A stretch of 64,000 bases of DNA, taken from assembly GCA_031549085.1 (NCBI GenBank), contig JAVBQL010000008.1, positions 1 through 64,000 of the forward strand, written 5' to 3'. Source of the stretch: JAVBQL01 sp031549085. GTDB lineage: Bacteria > Spirochaetota > GWE2-31-10 > MWDO01. The notes under the pieces were generated by a model. The model searched no databases. It saw nothing but the letters and a program-made list of their open reading frames with translations, and was not told where the DNA came from. Below, piece by piece: positions 35,575 to 44,492 of the stretch; positions within the stretch are counted from its first letter, which is position 1, and every line of letters starts with the position of its first letter. The position numbers were made by a program, and so were the translations under genes.

Positions 35575-37455
35575 TTATATGATAGAAAACTCTTTTTTAC
35601 ATTTTTTATTGAACTCTTTTTCTATTACAGATATCTCTTTTTTTGATAGTTTAAATACTTTATAGACAAGTATATCCAAAACATCAATAGAGAGACTGCT
35701 ATCAATCATACCACAATATATATCATAAAACAATTTATGGACATCATCATTAAAAACAGGAATAGGCAGTGATTCCAAATGAAAGCGCAAAACTTTCTTT
35801 GAGTGAAACTTCTTTCTATATATATATGAATAGAGTTTTGAATTAAAGAGGCACATGATAGTCTCAAATGGGTAGTCAACTCTTGGAATAAAAAGATTTG
35901 CACTGTTTAGTATTAGATGATTTTCATTATCCAAAGCACATACAATTCTATCTGATATAAACCTATAAACAACTTTTTTTTGTCTATAATATCCAATTGG
36001 TGCAGTCTGCTGATACTGATTTGGCGATAACTTAATAAAGCAGTGCGGCTTGGAATATTTAAATGGGAGAATATCCCTTCCGCGAAAAATAGGCTCTTTT
36101 GTTTCATCAAAATATGTTGTTATATGATTTTTGTTATTGCCAGTTACTATGCCAAGTCCAAAATCGCATTTCCCCTTCAAAGTGAAATGTTTATGTTTAT
36201 ATGTTTTATTTACTATTTTTTGTTCATTATTGAGTGATGTGGCTGCTATTATGAAATATGGAGACTCTATCTTATCAAAAAATATAGCTGAACTATTTTT
36301 GGATTTTGATACTATTTCAATCTTATCAGAAACAATATTGTTATTAATATGAACTCTAATTGACTCTGACATAACTCCTTTAAAAGCATTGCCAAGTAGA
36401 TATATCCTAATCTCTTTTTTTTGATTAATTACATACTCTCTTATTTTTCTGTGTGCAGCTACATTTAAAAATGAGTATGGCAGAAAAAATATAAGCTCTC
36501 CATCATGAGCCAATTTTTTGAATGAGTTATATAATGATATCGAAAAAGATTCACTTGTTGATATATCAGAGTGTGCTTTTATCAGATACTCTTTATCATC
36601 CCTCTTATACTTACTCCCCCATGGCGGATTTGTAATTATAAAATCATACTTCTCACTACTATTTTTCTTTTCAAAAATCAGGTCTCTTTTTTCTATGTTA
36701 GATTTCATATCCACATCTTTAAAATAGAGTGCTAAGTTCACTTTGCATATTTTTATTGCTGTCTCATCAATATCAAAGCCAAATACATTCTCAGGCAAAT
36801 GCTCTTTTGACAAGACATTCATAAGAATATTGCCGCTTCCGCAGCATGGGTCCAAAACTCTCTTATCTTTTTCTATACCTATATCAAAGAGCAGTTCACT
36901 AGGTGTATAAAACGAGCCAAGTTTTGACTTAGTCGATAGACTTTGAATAGATTGGTAAAAGGCTCCCAAAAAATCATTTTCAAAATCAAAAATATTTAGA
37001 GGTGAATATAGCGAAATTACTTTTGAATTTTTTATTCTCATATTCCATGAGTTAATAAAAAAATCCAATTTCGTTTTAGGATTGGTTAAACAATCATCTG
37101 TTATTAAATTATTATTTTTTAGAATATTATAAGAGAGAGCAAAAATAGTCTCCCCTATTTTTAAATTATTATCTCTGTGGATTGAAACTGCACTATTAAT
37201 AAGCTCTTTTACTCTGCTATCTGTAATGCCTAGATATGTTATGAAGCTCTTATCAATTCTTGAGCGGTTTGCTCTACCCCTCAATTTGCTGTCACTGTTT
37301 TTTATAGAGGACAATATTTTATTATATTCACTCTCATTAAAAAGAGAGCCGTTAGATGGTTGGGCAATCAGATCAGTTTTTATCCAGTTATCTATGGTCG
37401 CAACTGACACAGAGAGTTCATTACTAATATCTCTTTTACTCTTTAAATTGTACAC
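35575..37455 (-). CDS. Adenine-specific DNA methyltransferase, HTH plus TaqI-like C-terminus
   Basis: N6-adenine MTase of gamma type. An N-terminal helix-turn-helix (about 5-35, ISNELSVSVATIDNWIKTDL) precedes motif X FYTPSEL (182-188), motif I LDPCCGSGNI (about 201-210) and motif IV NPPW (276-279). The C-terminal TaqI-like target-recognition region contains FRGRDILPF and NSANLFIP. No PD-(D/E)XK nuclease segment is evident and no restriction gene is adjacent, so it looks like an orphan methylase or a type IIG relic. Start GTG with TTTAAGG upstream. It lies 22 bp after the Cys-rich membrane protein gene. Confidence 0.85.
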   Translation of the reverse strand: MYNLKSKRDISNELSVSVATIDNWIKTDLIAQPSNGSLFNESEYNKILSSIKNSDSKLRGRANRSRIDKSFITYLGITDSRVKELINSAVSIHRDNNLKIGETIFALSYNILKNNNLITDDCLTNPKTKLDFFINSWNMRIKNSKVISLYSPLNIFDFENDFLGAFYQSIQSLSTKSKLGSFYTPSELLFDIGIEKDKRVLDPCCGSGNILMNVLSKEHLPENVFGFDIDETAIKICKVNLALYFKDVDMKSNIEKRDLIFEKKNSSEKYDFIITNPPWGSKYKRDDKEYLIKAHSDISTSESFSISLYNSFKKLAHDGELIFFLPYSFLNVAAHRKIREYVINQKKEIRIYLLGNAFKGVMSESIRVHINNNIVSDKIEIVSKSKNSSAIFFDKIESPYFIIAATSLNNEQKIVNKTYKHKHFTLKGKCDFGLGIVTGNNKNHITTYFDETKEPIFRGRDILPFKYSKPHCFIKLSPNQYQQTAPIGYYRQKKVVYRFISDRIVCALDNENHLILNSANLFIPRVDYPFETIMCLFNSKLYSYIYRKKFHSKKVLRFHLESLPIPVFNDDVHKLFYDIYCGMIDSSLSIDVLDILVYKVFKLSKKEISVIEKEFNKKCKKEFSII

Positions 37456-37477
37456 AATTATTTTACCTTAAACAGAG

Positions 37478-37696
37478 CTATTTATCATCTATATTGCTTT
37501 TATCTTTATCCACATTATCAGCATCACTCTTCTGATTATAGTCAGAACAGTTTTCACTAAAATCGCACCCATCACACTTTGAACCGCCCTCGCAGTTGCA
37601 ATTTGTTTTTTTTAATTTTCTATATATAAATCTAACCATATAAACAATAACTATAACCATAACAACTATAGCAAATATTATCTCCCAATTTTTCAT
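37478..37696 (-). CDS. Small Cys-rich single-span membrane protein (FeoB-associated type)
   Basis: 72 residues: an N-terminal membrane span (IIFAIVVMVIVIVYMVRFIY), a basic stretch, then a Cys cluster CNCEGGSKCDGCDFSENC and an acidic tail. Topology, size and Cys spacing resemble the FeoB-associated Cys-rich membrane proteins thought to help ferrous iron entry. FeoAB is encoded 11 kb away, at 48347. An alternative is a metal-binding or redox anchor of unknown partner. AGGAG lies 9 bases before the ATG. It sits between alr and the methyltransferase. Confidence 0.6.
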   Translation of the reverse strand: MKNWEIIFAIVVMVIVIVYMVRFIYRKLKKTNCNCEGGSKCDGCDFSENCSDYNQKSDADNVDKDKSNIDDK

Positions 37697-37750
37697 TAAA
37701 ACAATCTCCTAATGTATATTTTTTTATATACAAATTATAATACATTAATT

Positions 37751-38869
37751 TCAAAAGAGCCAATTTTTCCCTACCCTCTCAACCCTTCCTATTATACTTG
37801 TTGTTATCTCATAACTTATGGTCTCTGTTAGATTAGCCAAATCGAGAGCATCATAGTGGCAATGCTCTTTATTTCCAAATACATAGACTGTATCTCCAAT
37901 CTTTACTCTACTGTCAACCTCTATCATCATAAGATCCATAGTTATAGTTCCAACCTGTTTATAGGAGACTCCATTTATCTTAACAATAAGTCTATTAGTT
38001 AAATTTCTCTGAATCCCATCTCCATAACCCAAAGCAATGGTAGCTATAAATGTATCCTTTTCTGCTACATACTTATGGTTATAGCTAATGCCAGTCCCTT
38101 TTTTTATCTTTTTTATATTAATAACTTTAGATTCAAGGGTCATAACAGGGATTAAACCAAGAACATCATTTTTATCCATATTGACATATGAAGAGTAACC
38201 ATAAGCTATTATTCCTGGCCTTATATAGAAGGTTTTATCTGTAGGAACTCTTCTTATAATAGCAGCAGAATTATGAGTATGATAAAATTCTGGTACAAGC
38301 CTCTTCTCTTCAAGATCTTTTTTGATATATAAAAATTGTTTTAATTGATAGTTGGTATAGTCCAAATCACTATCACTCTTCGCAAAATGTGTATAAAAAC
38401 TCTTAAACTCAAGATTATTTGAGCTTTTTATATACCTTGCAGCACTCTCTATATCATCACTTGGCATACCAAGACGCACCATACCTGTATCAACTTTTAG
38501 ATGAATAGGTATCTTTTTATTCATAGATTCAGCACTATCATTTATCTCTTTTAAATTAGTAAAAAATGAGACAGAGAGCTCAATATCATTTTCAATTGCT
38601 GTTTTTATATTAGAATCAAACTCAATACCAAGATCTATTATTTTTGCATCTATACCATTCTCTCTTAAAAAGACTCCCTCATCAACCCTTGAGACAGCAA
38701 GATATTCAACACCAACTTTCATGGCCTCTTTTGCTATTATTAAACTGTCATGCCCATAAGCATTTGCCTTAACAGGTAGAATTATCCTATTATCTGGCAA
38801 AATTTCTCTTATAACCTCAATATTGTTACGAAATGCTTTTAGATCTATTATTGCTTTTGCTGGTGTCAT
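37751..38869 (-). CDS. alr: Alanine racemase
   Basis: PLP-dependent interconversion of L- and D-Ala for peptidoglycan. The PLP lysine motif is ILPVKANAYGHD near residue 32. YTHFAKSD, FYHTHNSAAI, RPGIIAYGY and SYNHKYVAEKDTFIATIALGYGDG (catalytic Tyr region) follow; the C-terminal beta domain shows VGTITMDLMMIEVD. 372 residues, typical. GGAGTG lies before the ATG. It is first of a − strand run with the Cys-rich protein and the methyltransferase. Confidence 0.96.
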   Translation of the reverse strand: MTPAKAIIDLKAFRNNIEVIREILPDNRIILPVKANAYGHDSLIIAKEAMKVGVEYLAVSRVDEGVFLRENGIDAKIIDLGIEFDSNIKTAIENDIELSVSFFTNLKEINDSAESMNKKIPIHLKVDTGMVRLGMPSDDIESAARYIKSSNNLEFKSFYTHFAKSDSDLDYTNYQLKQFLYIKKDLEEKRLVPEFYHTHNSAAIIRRVPTDKTFYIRPGIIAYGYSSYVNMDKNDVLGLIPVMTLESKVINIKKIKKGTGISYNHKYVAEKDTFIATIALGYGDGIQRNLTNRLIVKINGVSYKQVGTITMDLMMIEVDSRVKIGDTVYVFGNKEHCHYDALDLANLTETISYEITTSIIGRVERVGKNWLF

Positions 38870-38967
38870 TTTTACACTCCATATTTCTAATAATTATACA
38901 ACTCGAGACAAATTTTATACAACCTAATAAATTATAAATTTGAGAAAATTATTTAGATAATAATAGG

Positions 38968-40803
38968 TTATTGCTCTATTTTTGTTATGTCTCTCGATGC
39001 TCCCTTGGAGGCACTTGTTGCAAACATAGAGTATATCTTTAGGGCATTACTTACTTCTCTATCTCTCTTTGGTTTGTATCCGCCATTTTTTAAGATTAAA
39101 TCTTTTCGCTTTGATAACTCCTCATCAGAGACAAGAAGTTTTATTGTTCTATTTGGAATTGATATCTCTATTGTGTCTCCATCATTCACTAAAGCAATAG
39201 TTCCGCCTAATGCTGCTTCAGGTGAGGCATGACCAATGCTTAAGCCAGATGTCGCACCACTAAATCTTCCATCGGTGAGAAGTGCACAAAACTTATCAAG
39301 CCCCTTTGATTTTAAATATGTTGTTGGATAGAGCATCTCCTGCATACCAGGCCCACCCTTTGGTCCCTCATAGCGAATTACAACAACATCACCTTTATCT
39401 ATCTTGTTTGCAAGAATTGCACTGCTTGCATCTTTTTCACAGTCAAATACTTTTGCTGTCCCTTTGAAATTATAGATTGACTCATCTACACCTGCGGTCT
39501 TTACAATAGCCCCCTCAAGTGCAATATTTCCAAAGAGTACAGCAAGTCCGCCCTCTTTGCTGTATGCATGTTCAATATCTCTTATACAGCCAGTTACTCT
39601 ATCAAGATCGGCATTGTCATACATATTAGATTGTGACATGCCTATTAGATTTCTTACCCCCCCAGGTGCAGCAAGGGCTCTCATTTTAGCTTTTTCAGTA
39701 AGCTCACTATAACCACCATTTATATCATTCTCTTTTACAAGCTCCTCTATAGTCTTGCCTGTAACTGTCATACAATTGTTATTTAACAAGTTCTTTTTAT
39801 AAAGCTCGCCTAAAATCGAAAATATACCCCCAGCCCTATTAACATCATCAATATGATATGTTGAAGATGGAGCAACTTTACATAAGGTAGGTATGCTTCT
39901 TGATAGTATATCAATATCTTTCATAGAAAAATCTACCTTTGCCTCATTAGCAACAGCCAAGAGGTGTAAAACAGTATTTGAAGAGCCACCCATTGCTATA
40001 TCAAGTGTCATCGCATTCATAACAGACTCTCTAGTTACTATAGAGAGAGGTAAAACTTTATCATTATCATTATGATAGTAATCTTTTGTCATCTCAACTA
40101 TTCTCTTGCATGCCTCAACATATAGCTCTTTTCTTAAAGCATGTGTCGCAAGAAGTGTACCATTCCCAGGCAGGCCTAAGCCTAGTGCCTCTGTCAGACA
40201 GTTCATAGAATTTGCAGTAAACATTCCGCTGCAGCTTCCGCATGTTGGACAGGCAATTTTTTCAACAGCAAGCAGCATCTCGTTTGATACAGTCTCATCA
40301 CCGCCAAGCTTCATTGCTGTTGAGAGGTCATGTTTCTCTCCGTTTAGAACACCAGTCTCCATTGGCCCGCCAGATATAAAAATTGTTGGGATATTAAGGC
40401 GCATACTAGCCAACATCATGCCAGGTATTATCTTATCACAGTTTGGAATACATATCATTGCATCAGCCTGATGTGCATTAACCATATATTCAACACTATC
40501 AGCGATAAGCTCCCTTGATGGCAACGAGTATAACATTCCCTCATGTCCCATTGCAATTCCATCATCGATAGCAATTGTATTAAACTCAACGCCAAAACCA
40601 CCATTTGCATCAATAAGCTCTTTTACCATCTTGCCTATTTCACGAAGATGATAGTGTCCCGGAACAAATTGGGTAAATGAGTTTACGACTGCTATTACTG
40701 GTTTATTAAAATCCTCATCTTTCATTCCGTTGGCTCTCCACAAAGCACGTGATGATACTCTGTTTCTTCCGCCAGTTGTTATTTTACTTCTATAGTCTTT
40801 CAT
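38968..40803 (-). CDS. ilvD: Dihydroxy-acid dehydratase
   Basis: Iron-sulfur dehydratase of valine, leucine and isoleucine synthesis. Cluster cysteines are in CIPNCDK (about 120) and CPTCGSCSGMFTANSMNC (about 195). Also visible are VNSFTQFVPGH, ALGLGLPGNGT, IRYEGPKGGPGMQEML and DGRFSGATSGLSIGHASPEA. 611 residues, complete. TGGAG lies before the ATG. No other ilv gene and no T-box or leader peptide is seen upstream. The upstream side borders the inserted WG gene. Confidence 0.96.
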   Translation of the reverse strand: MKDYRSKITTGGRNRVSSRALWRANGMKDEDFNKPVIAVVNSFTQFVPGHYHLREIGKMVKELIDANGGFGVEFNTIAIDDGIAMGHEGMLYSLPSRELIADSVEYMVNAHQADAMICIPNCDKIIPGMMLASMRLNIPTIFISGGPMETGVLNGEKHDLSTAMKLGGDETVSNEMLLAVEKIACPTCGSCSGMFTANSMNCLTEALGLGLPGNGTLLATHALRKELYVEACKRIVEMTKDYYHNDNDKVLPLSIVTRESVMNAMTLDIAMGGSSNTVLHLLAVANEAKVDFSMKDIDILSRSIPTLCKVAPSSTYHIDDVNRAGGIFSILGELYKKNLLNNNCMTVTGKTIEELVKENDINGGYSELTEKAKMRALAAPGGVRNLIGMSQSNMYDNADLDRVTGCIRDIEHAYSKEGGLAVLFGNIALEGAIVKTAGVDESIYNFKGTAKVFDCEKDASSAILANKIDKGDVVVIRYEGPKGGPGMQEMLYPTTYLKSKGLDKFCALLTDGRFSGATSGLSIGHASPEAALGGTIALVNDGDTIEISIPNRTIKLLVSDEELSKRKDLILKNGGYKPKRDREVSNALKIYSMFATSASKGASRDITKIEQ

Positions 40804-40861
40804 AAAAAATCTCCATATATATTGAGTTAAAGATAGTAAGTTGTAAGTTTATAAAAAAATT

Positions 40862-40918
40862 ATGACATTATAAGAGTATCAAAAGGCTTAAAAAAAATCA
40901 AGATTAAAAAAATCTTCT
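40862..40918. repeat. 57-bp direct repeat, left copy
   Basis: Identical to 43055-43111 except one base (40912 versus 43105). On − it contains the last codons (EDFFNLDFF-stop) of the membrane-protein gene at 43081 plus 26 bp after its stop. It is therefore a duplicated gene end, and it lies just after the WG gene stop. Confidence 0.9.
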
Positions 40919-40921
40919 ACT

Positions 40922-42937
40922 TCAAGTTTTAGGTAGAATTGTTTGATCTATAAAACCCCATTTAGCACCAAATTTAACAGCAGCTAATCCTTCAGAAAAA
41001 TTTTCTGCATCATCATATTGAAAAGGAATTATAAGCTCATTTTTCTTGTTAATAAAACCCCATTTTCTATTGCTATAAACTCTTGCCAATCCTTCAGAAA
41101 AATTGCCTACATCATCATAAATAATAGGAATTACCTCTTTACCATTTTTGTCAACAAAACCCCATTTGCCATTACTTTCAACATCTAATAATCCTTCAGA
41201 AAAATCTCCTGCATCATCATAAATAAAATCAGTTATTTGTTCTCCTATACTATTTATAATTCCAAACTTACCATTATATTCACTAACTAAGCTTTCAGAA
41301 AATTCTTCCACTTTATTATAATTAGAATATACTATCTCTCTACCATTTTTATCAATAAATGAACATTTATAATTATTTTTTTTTGAATAAAACTTATTTT
41401 CAGAAAGAGTTGCTCCAATAATAGTCTTTACTTTTGATAACCCATTCTTAAAACCTTCTACATCATCATATATAAAATGAATTCTTTTTTGACCTTTATT
41501 ATCAATAAAACCCCATTTAGCACCAAATTTAACAGCAGCTAATCCTTCAGAAAAATCTCCTGCATCATCATAAATAAAGTCAATTATTGTTTCTCCCTTA
41601 CAATTGACAAAGCCCCACCTATTTTTACATTTAGCCCTAGCTAATTCATCCCTAAATATACCCACTTCATCATATATAATAGGAATTATTACTGGATCTA
41701 TTTTATAAATATTTCTCCATTTATCAAATATTTTAACTTTTGATAATCCATTCTTAAAATCTTCCACATCATCATATATAAAATGAATTCTTTTTTGACC
41801 TTTATTATCGATAAAACCCCATTTACCATTATATTTAACTTTTGCTAATTCTTCGGAGAAATCTCCTACTTTATCATATATAAAATAACATATTTCATCA
41901 CCATTATTATTAATAAAACCCCATTTAGCACTTAGCTTTGCTCTAGCCAATCCTTCGGAAAAAGAGCCTATTTCATTATATTTAACATCAATTATTTCTT
42001 TACCTGTTTTATCAATAAAGCCCCACTTATCATTAATTTTAACTTTTGCTAATCCCTCGAAAAAATCTTCCGAATCATCATACTTAAAAAGAACGATAAG
42101 CTCATTTTTTTTGTTAATAAAACCACATTTTTTATTAATATAAACTCTTGCCAATCCTTCAGAAAAATTGCCTACATAATCATAATCAAGAGAAACCACC
42201 TCTTTACCCATTTTATCTATAAATCCATATTTATCTACATATATAGATTCTCCAGCTCCATCAGTAAAATTCCATTTATCATAAGAATTTATACCTTTAT
42301 GTGTTTTACTTGTTTTATAATCATGTTTTATAGAACTAACATTTCCTAGTTTACATCTATTTCTAACTTTTGCTAAGCCTTCGGAAAAATCCCATACCTC
42401 ATCATATTTAATAGAAATTATCTCTATAGCTTCATTATTAATAAAACCCCACTTATCACCGATTTTAACCTTTGCTAAGCCTTCAGAAAAAGAACCTATT
42501 TCATTATATTTAATAGGAATTATTGTTTTTCCTATTTTATCAATAATTCCCCATTTACCATTAAGATTGACCCTTGCTAATCCATCAATAAAATCCCCTA
42601 CTTCAATATATTTAGGAGATATTTTCTCACGGCCTTTTTCATTATCAATAAACCCCCATATATTTTTATGTCTAATTTTAGCTAGTCCGTTTTTAAAATT
42701 ACCTACATCATCATAAGAGTTAGTGGATAATGGATTACCTTTTTCATCAAGAAATCTCCATTTACCATTAATTTTAACTTTTATAAATCCTTCATAAAAA
42801 TTTCCTATATCATCATATTTAATAGGAACTATCTTTATACCTAATTTATCAATAATACCCCACTTATTACCATTTTCTATACTTTGCACTTTACTAAAAC
42901 CATTAGAAAGTTGTTCTTTATTACTATAATCACTCAT
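40922..42937 (-). CDS. Large WG-repeat protein without signal peptide
   Basis: 671 residues almost entirely of about 18 WG repeats (KWGFIDKxGKEIIPIKYD…FSEGLAKV), ending in a cut-off repeat AKWGFIDQTILPKT. Unlike the three genes at 6.8-10.5 kb it has no signal peptide, so it may act in the cytosol or leave by another route. Several repeats are near-identical at DNA level (for example around 41450-41525 and 41750-41825), showing recent internal duplication. GAGGG precedes the ATG. The gene is flanked by 57-bp direct repeats and appears to be an insertion between a membrane-protein gene and ilvD. Ligand unknown. Confidence 0.8.
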   Translation of the reverse strand: MSDYSNKEQLSNGFSKVQSIENGNKWGIIDKLGIKIVPIKYDDIGNFYEGFIKVKINGKWRFLDEKGNPLSTNSYDDVGNFKNGLAKIRHKNIWGFIDNEKGREKISPKYIEVGDFIDGLARVNLNGKWGIIDKIGKTIIPIKYNEIGSFSEGLAKVKIGDKWGFINNEAIEIISIKYDEVWDFSEGLAKVRNRCKLGNVSSIKHDYKTSKTHKGINSYDKWNFTDGAGESIYVDKYGFIDKMGKEVVSLDYDYVGNFSEGLARVYINKKCGFINKKNELIVLFKYDDSEDFFEGLAKVKINDKWGFIDKTGKEIIDVKYNEIGSFSEGLARAKLSAKWGFINNNGDEICYFIYDKVGDFSEELAKVKYNGKWGFIDNKGQKRIHFIYDDVEDFKNGLSKVKIFDKWRNIYKIDPVIIPIIYDEVGIFRDELARAKCKNRWGFVNCKGETIIDFIYDDAGDFSEGLAAVKFGAKWGFIDNKGQKRIHFIYDDVEGFKNGLSKVKTIIGATLSENKFYSKKNNYKCSFIDKNGREIVYSNYNKVEEFSESLVSEYNGKFGIINSIGEQITDFIYDDAGDFSEGLLDVESNGKWGFVDKNGKEVIPIIYDDVGNFSEGLARVYSNRKWGFINKKNELIIPFQYDDAENFSEGLAAVKFGAKWGFIDQTILPKT

Positions 42938-43054
42938 TCTAGCCCTCTAATTTTTTTGTTAAAACACCTTAAATAGGTAGGGTAGTTTAAATTATTAAAT
43001 AATATAATAATTTATAAAAAAAATTACGAAGATTATATATATTTTAAATATAAA

Positions 43055-43111
43055 ATGACATTATAAGAGTATCAAAAGGCTTAAAAAAAATCAAGATTAA
43101 AAAAGTCTTCT
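43055..43111. repeat. 57-bp direct repeat, right copy (original gene end)
   Basis: Overlaps the last 10 codons of the gene at 43081 and 26 bp beyond its stop. It pairs with 40862-40918 across the WG gene. Confidence 0.9.
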
Positions 43112-44277
43112 TTAAGTTCCAATGGGGATTTTATTGATGTCCTCTCATCTATCTTTTTTATCTTACGATTTAGAACACGAAAAACAAAGAAGATATCTAT
43201 TTTTTCAAAATTATCTCTTTTGAATCTGCAAAAAACGACCCTTTTCGAATTTTCGATTATTGGTTTCAACTCTTCAAAACGCTCTTTGACATCTTCTATG
43301 CCAATTATGGTGGAGAGAAAATCTTTTTTTATCTTTATAAATTTTAAATTAAGTTTGTCCCTTCCATCATAATCATCAAAAACAACAAATATAAGCTCTT
43401 TTGTGGTTTTACTTAAGACATCAAATGGCTTTATTGTTCTATAAAATGAGAACCTAACTGGTGTTGTTCTAAGGAAGTAGGAGAGCGTAAAGAGGATTTC
43501 AAGATTATAGTTGTAGTGAATTAAAAACTTAGCAAATATTACAACAAGTGCAAAAAATATCACCAATATAGCTGTGGATAGGATACCAATTTTTTGATAA
43601 ATACTTCCTATTATTATTGCAAAAAGTATTAAAAAGGCCTCTATTAAAAGATAGATAACATACTGTGTAATAGATTTTGCCTGCTTATTATTAGAAAAAG
43701 ACTCTATAAAAGTAAATAGAGATTTTATGAGTGAATGAGATATTATAACAATAAAAATAATTAATATATTTATAACATTTATATCAAGGTTTTTTATATT
43801 AAAGTGAAAGAGTACAAAAATCAAATTATAGACAAAAATCAGCACTCCCCAAAGAATAACCTTCATCAGATAGTCAATAAGCTTATCGAAGACAAACTTT
43901 CTAGCCAAAATAAGTTCTACTATATATTGAGAGGTAATATACAAAAATGCAAATAGAAATATAAGTGAGATATTTTGAAATGTTCCACTCTCTTTTAGGA
44001 TATTATTTGCACAATAAATTATAAAGGAGTTAAAACTGATTCTGGTGCTGGAGACATCATATCTAAAGCTATATAAAAAATAGCCTGTAGCAAAAAGAAA
44101 GATTATTTCAACATAGTATTTTGGTATAAGATACTGCAATCTAAAGGAGTCTCTAAATAGAAGAAACCCAAGGCATACTATAAAAAGAGAGCTTATAACT
44201 ATAACTAAAATATTATAGACCCTATTTATGACTTTTCTATAATTAAGGTACTTTGAATTTATATCATCGTAGTTCAT
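43081..44277 (-). CDS. Polytopic membrane protein, unknown
   Basis: 398 residues. About seven or eight hydrophobic helices fill residues 20-250. A cytosolic C-terminal domain of about 140 residues follows (IFVVFDDYDGRDKLNLKFIKIKKDF…VVFCRFKRDNFEKIDIFFVFRVL). No family recognised. Its last codons are duplicated at 40862-40918 beyond the inserted WG gene, so its 3' end served as the junction of the insertion. No strong ribosome site is seen before the ATG. Divergent from aconitase. Confidence 0.65.
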   Translation of the reverse strand: MNYDDINSKYLNYRKVINRVYNILVIVISSLFIVCLGFLLFRDSFRLQYLIPKYYVEIIFLFATGYFLYSFRYDVSSTRISFNSFIIYCANNILKESGTFQNISLIFLFAFLYITSQYIVELILARKFVFDKLIDYLMKVILWGVLIFVYNLIFVLFHFNIKNLDINVINILIIFIVIISHSLIKSLFTFIESFSNNKQAKSITQYVIYLLIEAFLILFAIIIGSIYQKIGILSTAILVIFFALVVIFAKFLIHYNYNLEILFTLSYFLRTTPVRFSFYRTIKPFDVLSKTTKELIFVVFDDYDGRDKLNLKFIKIKKDFLSTIIGIEDVKERFEELKPIIENSKRVVFCRFKRDNFEKIDIFFVFRVLNRKIKKIDERTSIKSPLELKEDFFNLDFF

Positions 44278-44430
44278 TCTTTATTAAGAATATATCATAA
44301 CTCCCCCTTTGTCAACAAAGAGCATTTTTTTTCAAAAAAAAATATATTTTTTATTTTAAAATAGAGTGTACTTATTTAATAATACTTTTTATCTTAAAAT
44401 TTAAGAGATATATTTGACAAATGATATGAC

Positions 44431-44459
44431 TTGAGTTTTTTCTGTATATATGGTATAAA
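44431..44459 (+). promoter_or_regulatory. Promoter of aconitase
   Basis: TTGAGT (44431-44436), 17-bp spacer, extended −10 TGgTATAAA (hexamer 44454-44459), about 25 bases before the AAGGA ribosome site. Confidence 0.55.
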
Positions 44460-44492
44460 TTTCTCAATTTTAATTATTTAAGGATATATAAG

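Noticed and set aside
40804..40861. T-box or leader-peptide control of ilvD
   Set aside because: Only about 60 bp of AT-rich leader are present, with no T-box sequence, no branched-chain codon run and no terminator.
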